From: PALSA-1003 sp963791945
Lineage (GTDB): Bacteria > Pseudomonadota > Gammaproteobacteria > Burkholderiales > Casimicrobiaceae
Direction: 5' to 3'
Length of the DNA stretch: 64,000 nucleotides
Assembly: GCA_963791945.1 (NCBI GenBank)
Contig: CAWBUD010000003.1
Span: forward strand, 372,001 to 436,000
Below are positions 26,905-34,843 of the stretch, piece by piece. Each line of letters begins with the position of its first letter. Within the stretch, counting starts at the first letter, position 1. A model generated the notes under the pieces. The model saw only the letters and a list, made by a program, of their open reading frames with translations. It did no database searches and was not told the DNA's origin. The translations under genes were made by a program, and so were the position numbers.

Positions 26905-26923
26905 GGTCTATTCTGTTGAAAAA
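26905..26923. repeat. Left terminal inverted repeat of the IS
   Basis: GGTCTATTCTGTTGAAAAA pairs with the inverse of 28448-28466 at 16 of 19 positions. Confidence 0.75.
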
Positions 26924-26987
26924 CCCCCTTGAAAATGAGCGCCTTGTGGCTATGCTTGAAGCCAAGGTGATCGAGGGAGAGGCAAGG

Positions 26988-28367
26988 ATGATGGGACAAC
27001 GGCCTGGCGGACAGAAGCAGCTGTTCTACTCCTTCAATCTCGACGATCACGTTCCGTCCGATCATTTGTTACGCGGAATTGATCAGTTTCTTGATCTAGG
27101 TGAATTGCACCAGCACCTCGCCCCGTTTTACAGCCATACCGGCCGTCCCTCGATTGATCCCCAGCTGCTGATTCGCATGCTGATCGTGGGTTACTGCTTC
27201 GGCATCCGGTCGGAGCGGCGGCTATGCGAGGAGGTGCACCTGAACCTGGCGTATCGCTGGTTCTGCCGGCTGGGATTGGAAGACCAAGTGCCGGACCACT
27301 CGACGTTCTCGAAGAACCGGCATGGTCGTTTCCGTGACAGCGACACACTGCGTTTCGTGTTCGAGCAGGTCCTGGAGCGCTGTGTGCGGGAGGGGCTGGT
27401 GGGTGGTGAAGGGTTTGCCATCGATGCCAGCCTAGTTAAGGCCGACGCCAACCGTCAACGCGGCGTGCCCGGTGCTGAGGCCGACTGGTCTGACGGGCAA
27501 TCGATCAGCCGCCCGGTGCGTGAATATCTGGCGGCTCTGGATCAGGCAGAGGTGGAGACGAGCACGCCTAAGAATATCTCGCTGACCGATCCGGCGGCAC
27601 GGTGGAGTGCTGCGGGTGGCCCGGCCTTCTACGCCTATTCGGCGAACTATCTGGTCGACACCGCCGCAGGCATTGTGGTCGACGTTGAGGCGACACCCGC
27701 CTACAAGACCGACGAAATCAAGGCTACCAGGACGATGATCGACCGGGTTGAGACGCGGTTTGCTCTCAAGCCGCAGCGGTTGATCGGCGACACCAATTAC
27801 GGCACGGCAGAAATTCTGGGATGGATGGTCGAGGAGAAGCAGATCGAGCCGCACGTGCCGGTGTGGGACAACACAAACCGCAACGATAAGACGCTATCGA
27901 GCAGCGACTTCAAGTGGGACGAGAAGGCCGACGAGTACCGCTGCCCGCAGGGCCACGTGCTGCGCCGCCAATGGCGCGCATTCAAGAACCTGCGCACCCA
28001 CGTCACCAAGGCCGACACCATCATCTATCGAGCCAGCCAATTCGATTGCGCGACATGTCCGATGAAGGCGCGCTGCTGTCCGAACGACCGGGTTCGGAAG
28101 ATCGTTCGCAGCGTTCATGAATCCGCCCGCGATGTGGCTCGTGATGTTGCCAAGACCGATGGTTACAAGCAATCGCGCAAGGACCGCAAGAAGGTCGAGA
28201 TGCTGTTCGCTCACCTCAAACGGATCCTGAAGTTGGATCGACTACGATTGCGGGGGCTCAGTGGCGCAAATGACGAGTTCCTGCTGGCCGCGGCTGCGCA
28301 GAATCTGCGACGAATGGCGAAATGGTTAGCGCCGATAGCAGAAAAAGGAGAACTAGCGCCTGCCTGA
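26988..28367 (+). CDS. IS1182-family DDE transposase
   Basis: From the ATG at 26988 the 459-aa protein begins MMGQRPGGQKQLFYSFNLDD, the usual N-terminus of this family. The N-terminal helical domain contains TGRPSIDPQLLIRMLIVGYC. The catalytic core shows GFAIDASLVKADAN for the first Asp, LIGDTNYGTAEIL for the second, and a C-terminal KKVEMLFAHLKRIL with the Glu. A Cys-containing insert (CATCPMKARCC) precedes the last block. The frame extends further upstream, but that sequence crosses the left inverted repeat. Length and motifs look intact, so the element may still be active. Confidence 0.92.
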   Translation: MMGQRPGGQKQLFYSFNLDDHVPSDHLLRGIDQFLDLGELHQHLAPFYSHTGRPSIDPQLLIRMLIVGYCFGIRSERRLCEEVHLNLAYRWFCRLGLEDQVPDHSTFSKNRHGRFRDSDTLRFVFEQVLERCVREGLVGGEGFAIDASLVKADANRQRGVPGAEADWSDGQSISRPVREYLAALDQAEVETSTPKNISLTDPAARWSAAGGPAFYAYSANYLVDTAAGIVVDVEATPAYKTDEIKATRTMIDRVETRFALKPQRLIGDTNYGTAEILGWMVEEKQIEPHVPVWDNTNRNDKTLSSSDFKWDEKADEYRCPQGHVLRRQWRAFKNLRTHVTKADTIIYRASQFDCATCPMKARCCPNDRVRKIVRSVHESARDVARDVAKTDGYKQSRKDRKKVEMLFAHLKRILKLDRLRLRGLSGANDEFLLAAAAQNLRRMAKWLAPIAEKGELAPA

Positions 28368-28447
28368 GGAGTGTCTACGCGACTGACTCGATCGAGCACT
28401 GCCAAACGACCGCTCAAGCCCGGACCTTGGTCCTGTTAAACATCGAG

Positions 28448-28466
28448 TTCTTCAACAGAATAGGTC
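28448..28466. repeat. Right terminal inverted repeat of the IS
   Basis: TTCTTCAACAGAATAGGTC is the inverted partner of the left end and marks the right boundary 81 bp after the transposase stop codon. Confidence 0.75.
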
Positions 28467-28634
28467 GTACTGCGACGTTGGCTATTAAGACCGAGATCGG
28501 CCAGGAGCTGCCGGTCGGGGTCGCCGTGGAAATCTTCCATGAGCGGCCGTTCGCGTCAACACGCCAAAAGTAGCGGTGGCGGTGGAGGCGCGGCGGCGGC
28601 ACGAGCGCGGCAGCGAGCGTAAGTCTCCGTCGTC

Positions 28635-30254
28635 TCAGCGCCGGATTCGGGGCGCCGCAACGCCTTCGATTATCACGTTCACGCACGCCGGCAGTCCGGA
28701 GCGCTGCGCGCGCTCCACGGCCGCCGGCAGCTCGCGCGCCTCAGTCACGAGCTCGCCGAAGCCTCCGAACGCAGCGGACACGAGGTCGTAGCGCGTCGGC
28801 AGAAGCTCGCACCCGTGCGTGCGATCCGCACCGTAGTCGCGAAGCTGAATCTGATGCTCGGCGTTCCAGCGGGCGTCGTTGCCGATCAGCGCGACGAAAG
28901 GAAGTTTGTGGCGGACTGCGGTGTCGATTTCGGCAGGATGGAAACCGAACGTGCCGTCGCCGAGAACCGCGACCACAGGCGCATCGCTCAACACGCAGCG
29001 CACACCGACCGCATAGGGGAGTGCCGACCCGATCGCTCCGGCCACGCCGTTGATGACGCGATGCGGCGCGCTGAGGCACGCTTGCGCCCATTGCCCGAAC
29101 TCACCGCCGTCCGCAACGAGCGCCGAATCCGGATGTGAATCGAGCAGCGCCTGCAACGGTCGCAGCGCCTCGACCGGGTGCAATCTCTGCGGCGCCGTCG
29201 ACCTCGCCCGTTCCCAGGCCGGCGGCCTGTAACGGATCGCGTCGCGCACCTCGCCACGCCACGACGCATGTGCGGGCCGGTATGCCGATGCGCACTGCGC
29301 GAGGGTCGCCAATGCCGCGAACGTGTCGGCTACGGCAGTCGCTGCGAGTCGATCGCCGAGCGCCCGGCGCGAGCGTTCGAACTCGGCCTGATCTGCGTCG
29401 ATCTGGAGGAACGTGCACTGCGGCGCGAATGCCTGTCCGAACTGCAACGTGAAGTCGAGGCGCTTTCCGGTGAGCAGCACGCAGTCGGCCTGCGCGAGCA
29501 TTTCGGCGAAGGCGCCGAGGCTCGGATCGGCCGTCCCACGCGGGCTTTCCATGCCGACGACGGGAACACCCGCCACATCCTCCAATGCAGCAGCGAGCGC
29601 TCGGCCCCGCCGCGTCAACCCCATGGGCCCGACGAGGATCAGCGGACGCGATGCTTCGCGGAGTCGTTGCGACAGCGCATCGGCAGTCTGCCGATCGAGC
29701 GCGATCGGAACCGCAGCCAGATCGGACATCGGCGGAATGGACGTGGCGCTCGCATCGGCTTCGAGCGTGTCGAACGGCAGGCTCAGGTGCACCGGCCCCG
29801 AACGGCCCGATTGCGCGGCGCGTATCGCGCGCGCGACATCGGTGGCGAGTACGTCGGCGCCGCTCGATGTCCACGCCGCTTTCGAAACCGGCGCCGCGAT
29901 GTCGGCCTGGCGCATTTCCTGAAAAGCGCCCATTCCGAGCTCGCGGCTGGACGCGTGTCCGGAGATCAACAAGACTGGCGACTCGCACATCAGCGCCGTA
30001 TAGAGCGCCGATACGGCATTCGCATGGCCTGGTCCGCCGGTGACGAGCGCGGCGCCGATCTCGCCCGACGTTCGCGCCGACGCATCCGCCATGTGCACGG
30101 CCGCCGCCTCGTGCCGCGCGTGGATGAGCTCGACGCCACCATCGAATGCGGCGTCGAATACCGGCATGATGTGGTTGCCCGACACCGTGAAGATGCGACG
30201 GACGCCAGCTCGAGCGAGCGTCCCGATCAATCGGTCTGCGCCTCGAGTCTTCAC
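28635..30254 (-). CDS. Thiamine-diphosphate-dependent enzyme, acetolactate-synthase-like
   Basis: The 539-aa protein has the three-domain layout of the acetolactate synthase/2-hydroxyacyl-CoA lyase superfamily. The N-terminal Pyr domain has the TPP-activating Glu at E49 (HARHEAAAVHMADA). The central domain includes GPMGLTRRGRALA. The C-terminal PP domain has the TPP/Mg motif GDGTFGFHP at 432-440, followed by GNDARWN 26 residues on. Related enzymes decarboxylate 2-oxo acids or cleave 2-hydroxyacyl-CoA; the substrate cannot be chosen from sequence alone. No small regulatory subunit is adjacent, which argues against a biosynthetic AHAS. The start is a GTG at 30254 with a poor ribosome-binding site. 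Confidence 0.88.
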   Translation of the reverse strand: MKTRGADRLIGTLARAGVRRIFTVSGNHIMPVFDAAFDGGVELIHARHEAAAVHMADASARTSGEIGAALVTGGPGHANAVSALYTALMCESPVLLISGHASSRELGMGAFQEMRQADIAAPVSKAAWTSSGADVLATDVARAIRAAQSGRSGPVHLSLPFDTLEADASATSIPPMSDLAAVPIALDRQTADALSQRLREASRPLILVGPMGLTRRGRALAAALEDVAGVPVVGMESPRGTADPSLGAFAEMLAQADCVLLTGKRLDFTLQFGQAFAPQCTFLQIDADQAEFERSRRALGDRLAATAVADTFAALATLAQCASAYRPAHASWRGEVRDAIRYRPPAWERARSTAPQRLHPVEALRPLQALLDSHPDSALVADGGEFGQWAQACLSAPHRVINGVAGAIGSALPYAVGVRCVLSDAPVVAVLGDGTFGFHPAEIDTAVRHKLPFVALIGNDARWNAEHQIQLRDYGADRTHGCELLPTRYDLVSAAFGGFGELVTEARELPAAVERAQRSGLPACVNVIIEGVAAPRIRR

Positions 30255-30387
30255 GCGAGCATTATGAAAGTGGAGACACTGAGCAACAACACGAGCGTGA
30301 ACTGGCGGAAGCGCTTGTCGGAGAACCGCATCCGCAATCGAGCGTCAAGATGGTTCTGAACCGAGCTCCGCCACGAGCGCCGGCCAC

Positions 30388-30822
30388 CTACCCGCCCGGT
30401 CCGTCGGTCATGATATGGCCTATAAGATCGCTGACATTGCGCTCCATGTCGTCCATGAGGTCGTAAAGTACGTAGCGCAGGGCCAGCATGCCGACCAGCG
30501 TTTCGTGCTCGTCCAGGACGACCAGATGGCGGATGTGATGCTTGCGCATCAGTGCTGCGGCTGTGGCCACCGAGGTGTTCACGCTAACCGATAGCGCCGG
30601 ACTCGACATGATGTCCCGCACGCGCGTGGTATTGGGGTCGCCGCCGGCGGCGACGACCTTTTCCATCACGTCACGCTCAGTCACGACGCCGACGACCCCA
30701 GTCCCTTCGAGGACGGTCGCGGCACCGACGCGGCGTTCGGTCATCGCGCGCGCCGCCCGGACGACCGTATCCTCCGGAGCTACTGTCAAGGGTGGCTTGT
30801 TGCCTAGCCGAATCAGTCCCAT
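30388..30822 (-). CDS. Tandem CBS-domain protein
   Basis: The 144-aa product consists of two CBS motifs (GAATVLEGTGVVGVVTERDV and HHIRHLVVLDEHETLVGMLA), which form a Bateman module binding adenosyl nucleotides. The ATG at 30822 is preferred over an upstream Met because GAGGGGGAG lies 8 bp before it. As a stand-alone module it probably senses energy charge and regulates a partner protein. The neighbour downstream on the same strand is the TPP enzyme (133 bp away), but a link is unproven. Confidence 0.92.
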   Translation of the reverse strand: MGLIRLGNKPPLTVAPEDTVVRAARAMTERRVGAATVLEGTGVVGVVTERDVMEKVVAAGGDPNTTRVRDIMSSPALSVSVNTSVATAAALMRKHHIRHLVVLDEHETLVGMLALRYVLYDLMDDMERNVSDLIGHIMTDGPGG

Positions 30823-31238
30823 GCTAGCTCCCCCTCGTGCAAATTGACGAGCCATTTTACTCCCGTGATCCAGCTCTCAGAATGTATGACTGGTGCGATG
30901 GGTCGAACTGCGACGTCGACGATTAGGCCGAGTACGGCCATGAGCGGTCCGTGGCGTCTGGGTTGTGATTTCGACGAAAGCCGTCGTTGACACTCAGGGA
31001 GTTCGGTGTCTTTCGCGTTTCAGTTAGAGCGCTAAGTCGCCAGGCATCCTTTGGAGAAACAAGGGGCCGCACATCGGTCAAAAGTGATTGGGCCCCGGGT
31101 CGGTGCCTTTGGGTAGAATCGTTGGGGGTTCTACTTTTCGTTAGAGTGCGCAATGGGACGCATAGTCAAGTTTCTGGGGCTTTACGAAAAATCGTGCAGG
31201 ACGCCGGCATCAAGCTCGAGTAGGCCGAAGGGGGACAA
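30823..31238. other. Intergenic stretch with a dispersed repeat
   Basis: About 415 bp without a convincing gene. It contains the repeat copy at 30900-30949. A short open frame ends LRKIVQDAGIKLE just before 31226, which resembles a gene-end relic but has no start. Confidence 0.45.
30900..30949. repeat. Dispersed GGGTCGAACTGCGAC repeat, copy A
   Basis: The segment reads GGTCGAACTGCGAC, then AGGCCGAGTACGGCCA. It aligns with 32013-32062 over about 50 bp with roughly 80 percent identity. Shorter relatives occur at 5598, 23537 and 35801. All copies are intergenic. Confidence 0.6.
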
Positions 31239-31567
31239 GTGAGCCAAGCAAAGCCGCAGCCCTATAAAGTCCGCCACATACATGTCGTTGCGAAGGGCGC
31301 CGATGTTCTGGTGCGCGAGTACACGCTCGATCCGGGCGAAGCAATCCCATGGCACCGGCACAGCGAAGTGTCCGATTATTACTACGGACTGGAGGGTGTG
31401 GTCGTGTCGAGACGCGCGATCCGCCCACGCGCCACGAGATCGGCGTCGGACAGTCTGGAACGGTAACGCCTCCAACGGTCCACCACGTATCGAACCCTGG
31501 CACGCAGCCCTGCCGCTTTCTGCTGGTCCAGGGTGTCGGCAAGCACGATTTCGTGAAGACAGACTAA
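31239..31567 (+). pseudogene. Cupin-domain gene split by a frameshift
   Basis: The GTG at 31239 (after AGGGGG) starts a cupin protein: YTLDPGEAIPWHRHSEVSDY carries the first metal-binding motif (HRH). Near 31400 coding potential moves to the third frame, which gives RVETRDPPTRHEIGVGQSGT, TPPTVHHVSNPG (second cupin motif) and ends at 31567. Restoring one missing base at about 31400-31407 yields a continuous protein of about 109 aa. It is either a recent mutation or a sequencing error, since both halves remain well conserved. Its role is unknown; small cupins of this size often bind metals or act as sensors. Confidence 0.75.
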
Positions 31568-31627
31568 GCGCCGGTCAACCCATTTGTCGAAGACTAGGTT
31601 TCCCATCAACCATAGGAGGAACGTACA

Positions 31628-31915
31628 ATGAAGGAAAATCAAACGCCGCGCCGCAAGTTTCTGAAGATTGGCAGCGCCGCCCTCGCCATGATCCCCGTCA
31701 TTCTTGTTTCTGGCCGGGCCGATCCCGCGACCAACGCCAGCCTGCGCACCTCACTGAAGTACCAAGGCAAGCCGGAGGGCGACAAGAGTTGCGCCAACTG
31801 CATGCAATTCGTACCCGGCGCGTCGGCGAAAGACCTGGGCGGTTGCAAGATCATTCCGGGTGATACCGAAATATCGCCTCAGGGCTACTGCCTAGCTTGG
31901 GCTAAGAAGCCCTAA
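31628..31915 (+). CDS. High-potential iron-sulfur protein (HiPIP)
   Basis: The 95-aa precursor has a Tat signal (PRRKFLKIGSAALAMIPVIL), so the folded cluster protein is exported to the periplasm. Four Cys ligands (C55, C58, C73, C88; spacing CxxC-x14-C-x14-C) plus the family C-terminus GYCLAWAKKP hold one [4Fe-4S] cluster. HiPIPs carry electrons between the bc1 complex and terminal oxidases or photosynthetic reaction centres. An AGGAGGAA site precedes the ATG. It lies 60 bp after the cupin pseudogene, with no oxidase gene nearby. Confidence 0.95.
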   Translation: MKENQTPRRKFLKIGSAALAMIPVILVSGRADPATNASLRTSLKYQGKPEGDKSCANCMQFVPGASAKDLGGCKIIPGDTEISPQGYCLAWAKKP

Positions 31916-32012
31916 CAGGTACGGTCAGGATAATGCGAACGCCTCGCGGAGGCTTCGCTACGCTTGGGTTTTCGCCCGCATCTAGTCCTGGCTGACTCGA
32001 CCCGTCTCCTGT

Positions 32013-32062
32013 GGGTCGAACTGCGACCGTCGATGATGAGGCCGAGTGCGGCCACAACCAGC
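32013..32062. repeat. Dispersed GGGTCGAACTGCGAC repeat, copy B
   Basis: Reads TGGGTCGAACTGCGACCGTC followed by AGGCCGAGTGCGGCCAC. It is the best match to the copy at 30900. It lies in the spacer between the HiPIP gene and the thioredoxin-like gene. Confidence 0.6.
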
Positions 32063-32163
32063 CGCTCGTCCCGACCGCCAAATTCACCGGGAAGCAGACG
32101 TTCGACGGGACAGCGGCCGGCGACGTAGTTGTGGGCGTCCGACTGGGATAGACATACCGCGCA

Positions 32164-32463
32164 TCACCCGCGACTGGCGCACCCGCAGGCTGATTGGATC
32201 GTCCCGGCCGCGGCGGCAGATTCCGCATTGGCATTGAGCCAGCCGGTGATCTTCTCGCGGGTCGGCACGCCGCCCGAGTGCACGACCTTGCCGTCGACGA
32301 CGACGCCAGGCGTGGCCAGAATTCCGTAGCTCATGATGTCTTGGATCGCTTCGACTTTCTCCAGTGTGATCGCCACGCCCAGCTCCTTCGCCACCTCCTC
32401 GACACGCTGAGTCGTCGTACGGCAGTTAGCGCATCCGGTTCCCAATACCTTAATCGCTTTCAT
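32164..32463 (-). CDS. Small thioredoxin-like redox-active disulfide protein
   Basis: The 99-aa protein has a thioredoxin fold with the CxxC pair in GTGCANCRTTTQRVEEVAKE and the cis-Pro loop ILATPGVVVDGKVV. This matches the redox-active disulfide protein 2 group that is often encoded beside permeases of the ArsP/DUF318 type. The C-terminus carries an extra CGC pair. It lies 17 bp after the permease gene, third in an ArsR-controlled operon. It probably handles metal(loid) or thiol redox for the permease; that is inference from context. Confidence 0.9.
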   Translation of the reverse strand: MKAIKVLGTGCANCRTTTQRVEEVAKELGVAITLEKVEAIQDIMSYGILATPGVVVDGKVVHSGGVPTREKITGWLNANAESAAAAGTIQSACGCASRG

Positions 32464-32480
32464 GATGTCGTCCCGTTGGT

Positions 32481-33515
32481 CTACAACACGGCGTTGAACA
32501 CGTAGCCCACCAGCAGAATGCCGCTCGCCACTACCGCAGCAAACGTGGCGATGAGCCGCATCTTGAGTACTTTGCGCAGGATGACCATCTCGGGCAGCGA
32601 CAGCGCGATGACGCTCATCATGAACGCCAGGACCGTGCCGAGCGCGGCGCCCTTGGCCAGCAACGCCTCGACGATCGGAATGATGCCGGCGGCGTTCGAA
32701 TACATTGGCACGCCGATGAGCACCGCGACCGGCACCGACCACCAAACATCCTTGCCCATCAGCCCGGCCATGAAGTCCTCGGGCACGTAGCCATGGATGG
32801 CAGCGCCGATGGCAATGCCGGCGACGACGTAGGGCCAGACCCTGCCCACGATCTCGCGCACGGATGCAAACCCCGCCTGCACGCGCTCGGCCAGCGTCAC
32901 CGCGTCGGCGCCGACTGCTACGTTCAGGCGCGGCATGTTCCTCACCCAGTCCTCGAGATGCGCCTCCATGTGCAGCCGGCCGATCACCCAGCCTGAAACG
33001 ATGGCGACCGCGAGCCCGAGTCCCAGGTAGAGGCCAGCGATCTTCCAGCCGAAGAGTCCGAGCAGGAGGGCGAGCGCGACCTCGTTGACCATCGGCGCCG
33101 AGATCAGGAACGAGAAGGTGATGCCGAGCGGCACGCCCGCCTGCACGAACCCGATAAACAATGGCACTGCGGAGCAGGAACAGAACGGGGTGACGACGCC
33201 AAGCGAGGCCGCCAGGACATTACCCACGCCCTCGGCGCGGCCGGCGAGGAGGGTCCGCGTTCGTTCAGGCGTGAAGTAGGAATTGATCATCCCCATGACG
33301 AACACGACGCCGGCGAGCAGCAGCAGCACCTTCGGAGTGTCGTAGAAGAAGAACTGGAGCGCGCCGCCGAGGTGGCTGTCCCGATCCACCGGCAGCATCG
33401 CCGTCAGCAGCTCCGACAGCGGCGTCAACGCCTGAAAAGCGACGAACCACACCGCGGCAGCCACGAGCAGGAACAGCCTGGGCCGGTGGTTGGGGAGCGC
33501 GACGACCGCGTTCAT
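32481..33515 (-). CDS. ArsP/DUF318-type permease
   Basis: The 344-aa membrane protein has about eight to ten hydrophobic segments and the family hallmark TPFCSCSAVPLFIGFVQAGV, where Cys residues line the path for trivalent organoarsenicals in characterised ArsP. A second half-repeat has GVPMYSNAAGIIPIVEALLA. The ATG at 33515 overlaps the ArsR stop by 4 bp (ATGA), so translation is coupled. The upstream in-frame extension belongs to the ArsR gene region and is not membrane-like. It probably effluxes an organic arsenical or similar compound; substrate is inferred from family and regulator. Confidence 0.9.
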   Translation of the reverse strand: MNAVVALPNHRPRLFLLVAAAVWFVAFQALTPLSELLTAMLPVDRDSHLGGALQFFFYDTPKVLLLLAGVVFVMGMINSYFTPERTRTLLAGRAEGVGNVLAASLGVVTPFCSCSAVPLFIGFVQAGVPLGITFSFLISAPMVNEVALALLLGLFGWKIAGLYLGLGLAVAIVSGWVIGRLHMEAHLEDWVRNMPRLNVAVGADAVTLAERVQAGFASVREIVGRVWPYVVAGIAIGAAIHGYVPEDFMAGLMGKDVWWSVPVAVLIGVPMYSNAAGIIPIVEALLAKGAALGTVLAFMMSVIALSLPEMVILRKVLKMRLIATFAAVVASGILLVGYVFNAVL

Positions 33516-33856
33516 GCGACGCGTCCGATGGCGCGCTGCGGTCGGCCAGGGAACGTCCCAAGGCGTTTTCTTACCTCGCGCAGGATCTCGGGCGATACGC
33601 CACCGCCAACCAGCGCATCGAGCATCGACCAAGCCCATTTGGGCAACGTCGCCAACCGATAGTGCATCCATGTCCCCTCGCGGCGAGACTTGATCCAACC
33701 CCCGTCACGCAGCAAGGCGAGGTGGCGAGAAACGCTCGGCTGAAGCTCCTCGAGCGCTGCCACGAACTCACACACACAAACCTCCCCTTCGATGGCAAGC
33801 AGGGCCAGCATGCAGCGCCGCGTCGGATCGCCCAGCAGATCGATGTCTACCTTCAC
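33512..33856 (-). CDS. ArsR-family metalloregulator
   Basis: The 114-aa winged-helix repressor has DLLGDPTRRCMLALLAIEGE, then the metal-site motif EVCVCEF (equivalent to ELCVCDL of As(III)-sensing ArsR), then the recognition helix QPSVSRHLALLRDGGWI. The GTG at 33856 is chosen because upstream codons would run through the operator dyad at 33863-33884. It heads the arsR-permease-thioredoxin operon, overlapping the permease start by 4 bp. It should release DNA on binding arsenite or a related metalloid at the CVC site. Confidence 0.92.
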   Translation of the reverse strand: MKVDIDLLGDPTRRCMLALLAIEGEVCVCEFVAALEELQPSVSRHLALLRDGGWIKSRREGTWMHYRLATLPKWAWSMLDALVGGGVSPEILREVRKRLGTFPGRPQRAIGRVA

Positions 33857-33862
33857 ATATCC

Positions 33863-33884
33863 AATATAGCGCAAGCGTTATATA
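33863..33884. promoter_or_regulatory. Probable ArsR operator
   Basis: An imperfect dyad with arms AATATAGCGC and GCGTTATATA around AA (8 of 10 pairs) ends 6 bp before the arsR start and includes a TATAAC-like -10 on the minus strand. Position and AT-rich arms fit an ArsR/SmtB operator. Confidence 0.6.
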
Positions 33885-33900
33885 CCAAACAGTGCATAGA

Positions 33901-33916
33901 GTTGACCTGCGTCAAC
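33901..33916. promoter_or_regulatory. Perfect inverted repeat upstream of arsR
   Basis: GTTGACCTGCGTCAAC has perfect 6-bp arms and a 4-bp loop, 16 bp upstream of the main dyad. It may be a second regulator site or overlap a -35 element. Confidence 0.35.
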
Positions 33917-34384
33917 ACTACGGCAGATTTAGCGCTGGAGGGTGCGTGCGGCAGGCTTGCGAGCCAGGAATGCGACACTGATCGAGGTCGACGACGCGCT
34001 GGAGATCGCCGGAGCAAACTGAGGTGTAATCTCGTCTCGCTGGTCGCGACCGCCGATCCTACGGTCGCTGACCGGCCAAGAGCAGCCCTCCAAATTGGTG
34101 CTCCAAAGCGGTCGTCCACATCTCTTCCTTCCCATGACCAGGTGACGCACGTGGCAAGGGAGTAGTCATGACGCAACCGTCGAGGCTGAATACGTGAGGC
34201 TCGTCTTGAATCATTCGACAGCCGCCCGAGTCATACGAAACAAACGAAACGAGAATCGCCCAGAGATGAAGCTCTCCTGCCGCACTTGCCAACTAGACTC
34301 AACTGCAATCCGACGGCCTAACACCAGAATGGGGTCGTGATCGCGCGTTTTCTGGAGCCTCGTTAGCTATTCAGGAGTATCAGA
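33917..34384. other. Intergenic stretch before the VKOR gene
   Basis: About 470 bp with no convincing ORF. It contains the 40-bp dispersed repeat at 34266-34306 and presumably the promoter of the VKOR/methyltransferase pair. Confidence 0.45.
34266..34306. repeat. Dispersed 40-bp repeat, copy 2
   Basis: Core CCGCACTTGCCAACTAGACT. It is the second copy of the element at 23304 and lies about 80 bp upstream of the VKOR gene. Confidence 0.6.
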
Positions 34385-34837
34385 ATGAATAGAAACATGG
34401 CCACCTTCGCTCCGTACCTTATGCTCTTGTTCGCGTTCATCGGTATAGCCGATGCGTTTTATGACTCCTATGCGATCTATACCAGCCAACTGCTGTGGTG
34501 TCCCCCACCCATCGATGGCTGCAACACCGTCGCGAACAGTCCACATGCGCGCATCTTCGGCGTCCCGATGGGGTATTTCGGCTTTATCTTTTACGTATAC
34601 ATGTTCGCATTGGCGGGACTCCTCGCATTCGACCCGTTCTCGCGCGGGTTGCGCTTGGGTGCGCTTCTGTACGCGGCGCTAGGCGTGTCCTCCTCGATAT
34701 ACTTCATGTACATTCAGTTCGCCTTCATTCACGCTTTCTGCATTTACTGTCTGATATCCGCCGCCTTGACAATTCTTCTTCTCGTCGCCGCACTCGCGCA
34801 CTTTAGAGCAACGCGCCGGTTGGTGGACATAAGGTGA
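34385..34837 (+). CDS. Vitamin K epoxide reductase (VKOR)-family membrane protein
   Basis: The 150-aa protein has four predicted membrane helices. The VKOR redox residues are present: loop cysteines C39 and C46 (CPPPIDGCNTVANSPHARIF) and the quinone-proximal CxxC C119-C122 (CIYC). Bacterial VKOR replaces DsbB, passing electrons from a DsbA-like thiol oxidase to quinone for disulfide formation. AGGAGTATCAGA precedes the ATG. No DsbA-type partner is fused or adjacent; instead a methyltransferase-like membrane gene starts 6 bp downstream. Confidence 0.9.
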   Translation: MNRNMATFAPYLMLLFAFIGIADAFYDSYAIYTSQLLWCPPPIDGCNTVANSPHARIFGVPMGYFGFIFYVYMFALAGLLAFDPFSRGLRLGALLYAALGVSSSIYFMYIQFAFIHAFCIYCLISAALTILLLVAALAHFRATRRLVDIR

Positions 34838-34843
34838 TCCTGA

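Larger units (their letters stand above)
26905..28466 (+). mobile_element. Intact IS1182-type insertion sequence
   Basis: About 1.56 kb bounded by imperfect terminal inverted repeats (26905-26923 and 28448-28466) that share the core CTATTCTGTTGAA. The element holds one full-length transposase gene. Immediate flanks show no obvious target-site duplication, so the exact ends may differ by a few bases. It separates the winged-helix regulator and its micro-ORF from the TPP-enzyme gene. Confidence 0.8.

Noticed and set aside
28467..28634. Short ORFs next to the right end of the IS.
   Set aside because: They have no starts of their own and seem to be interrupted flank sequence; nothing supports a gene.
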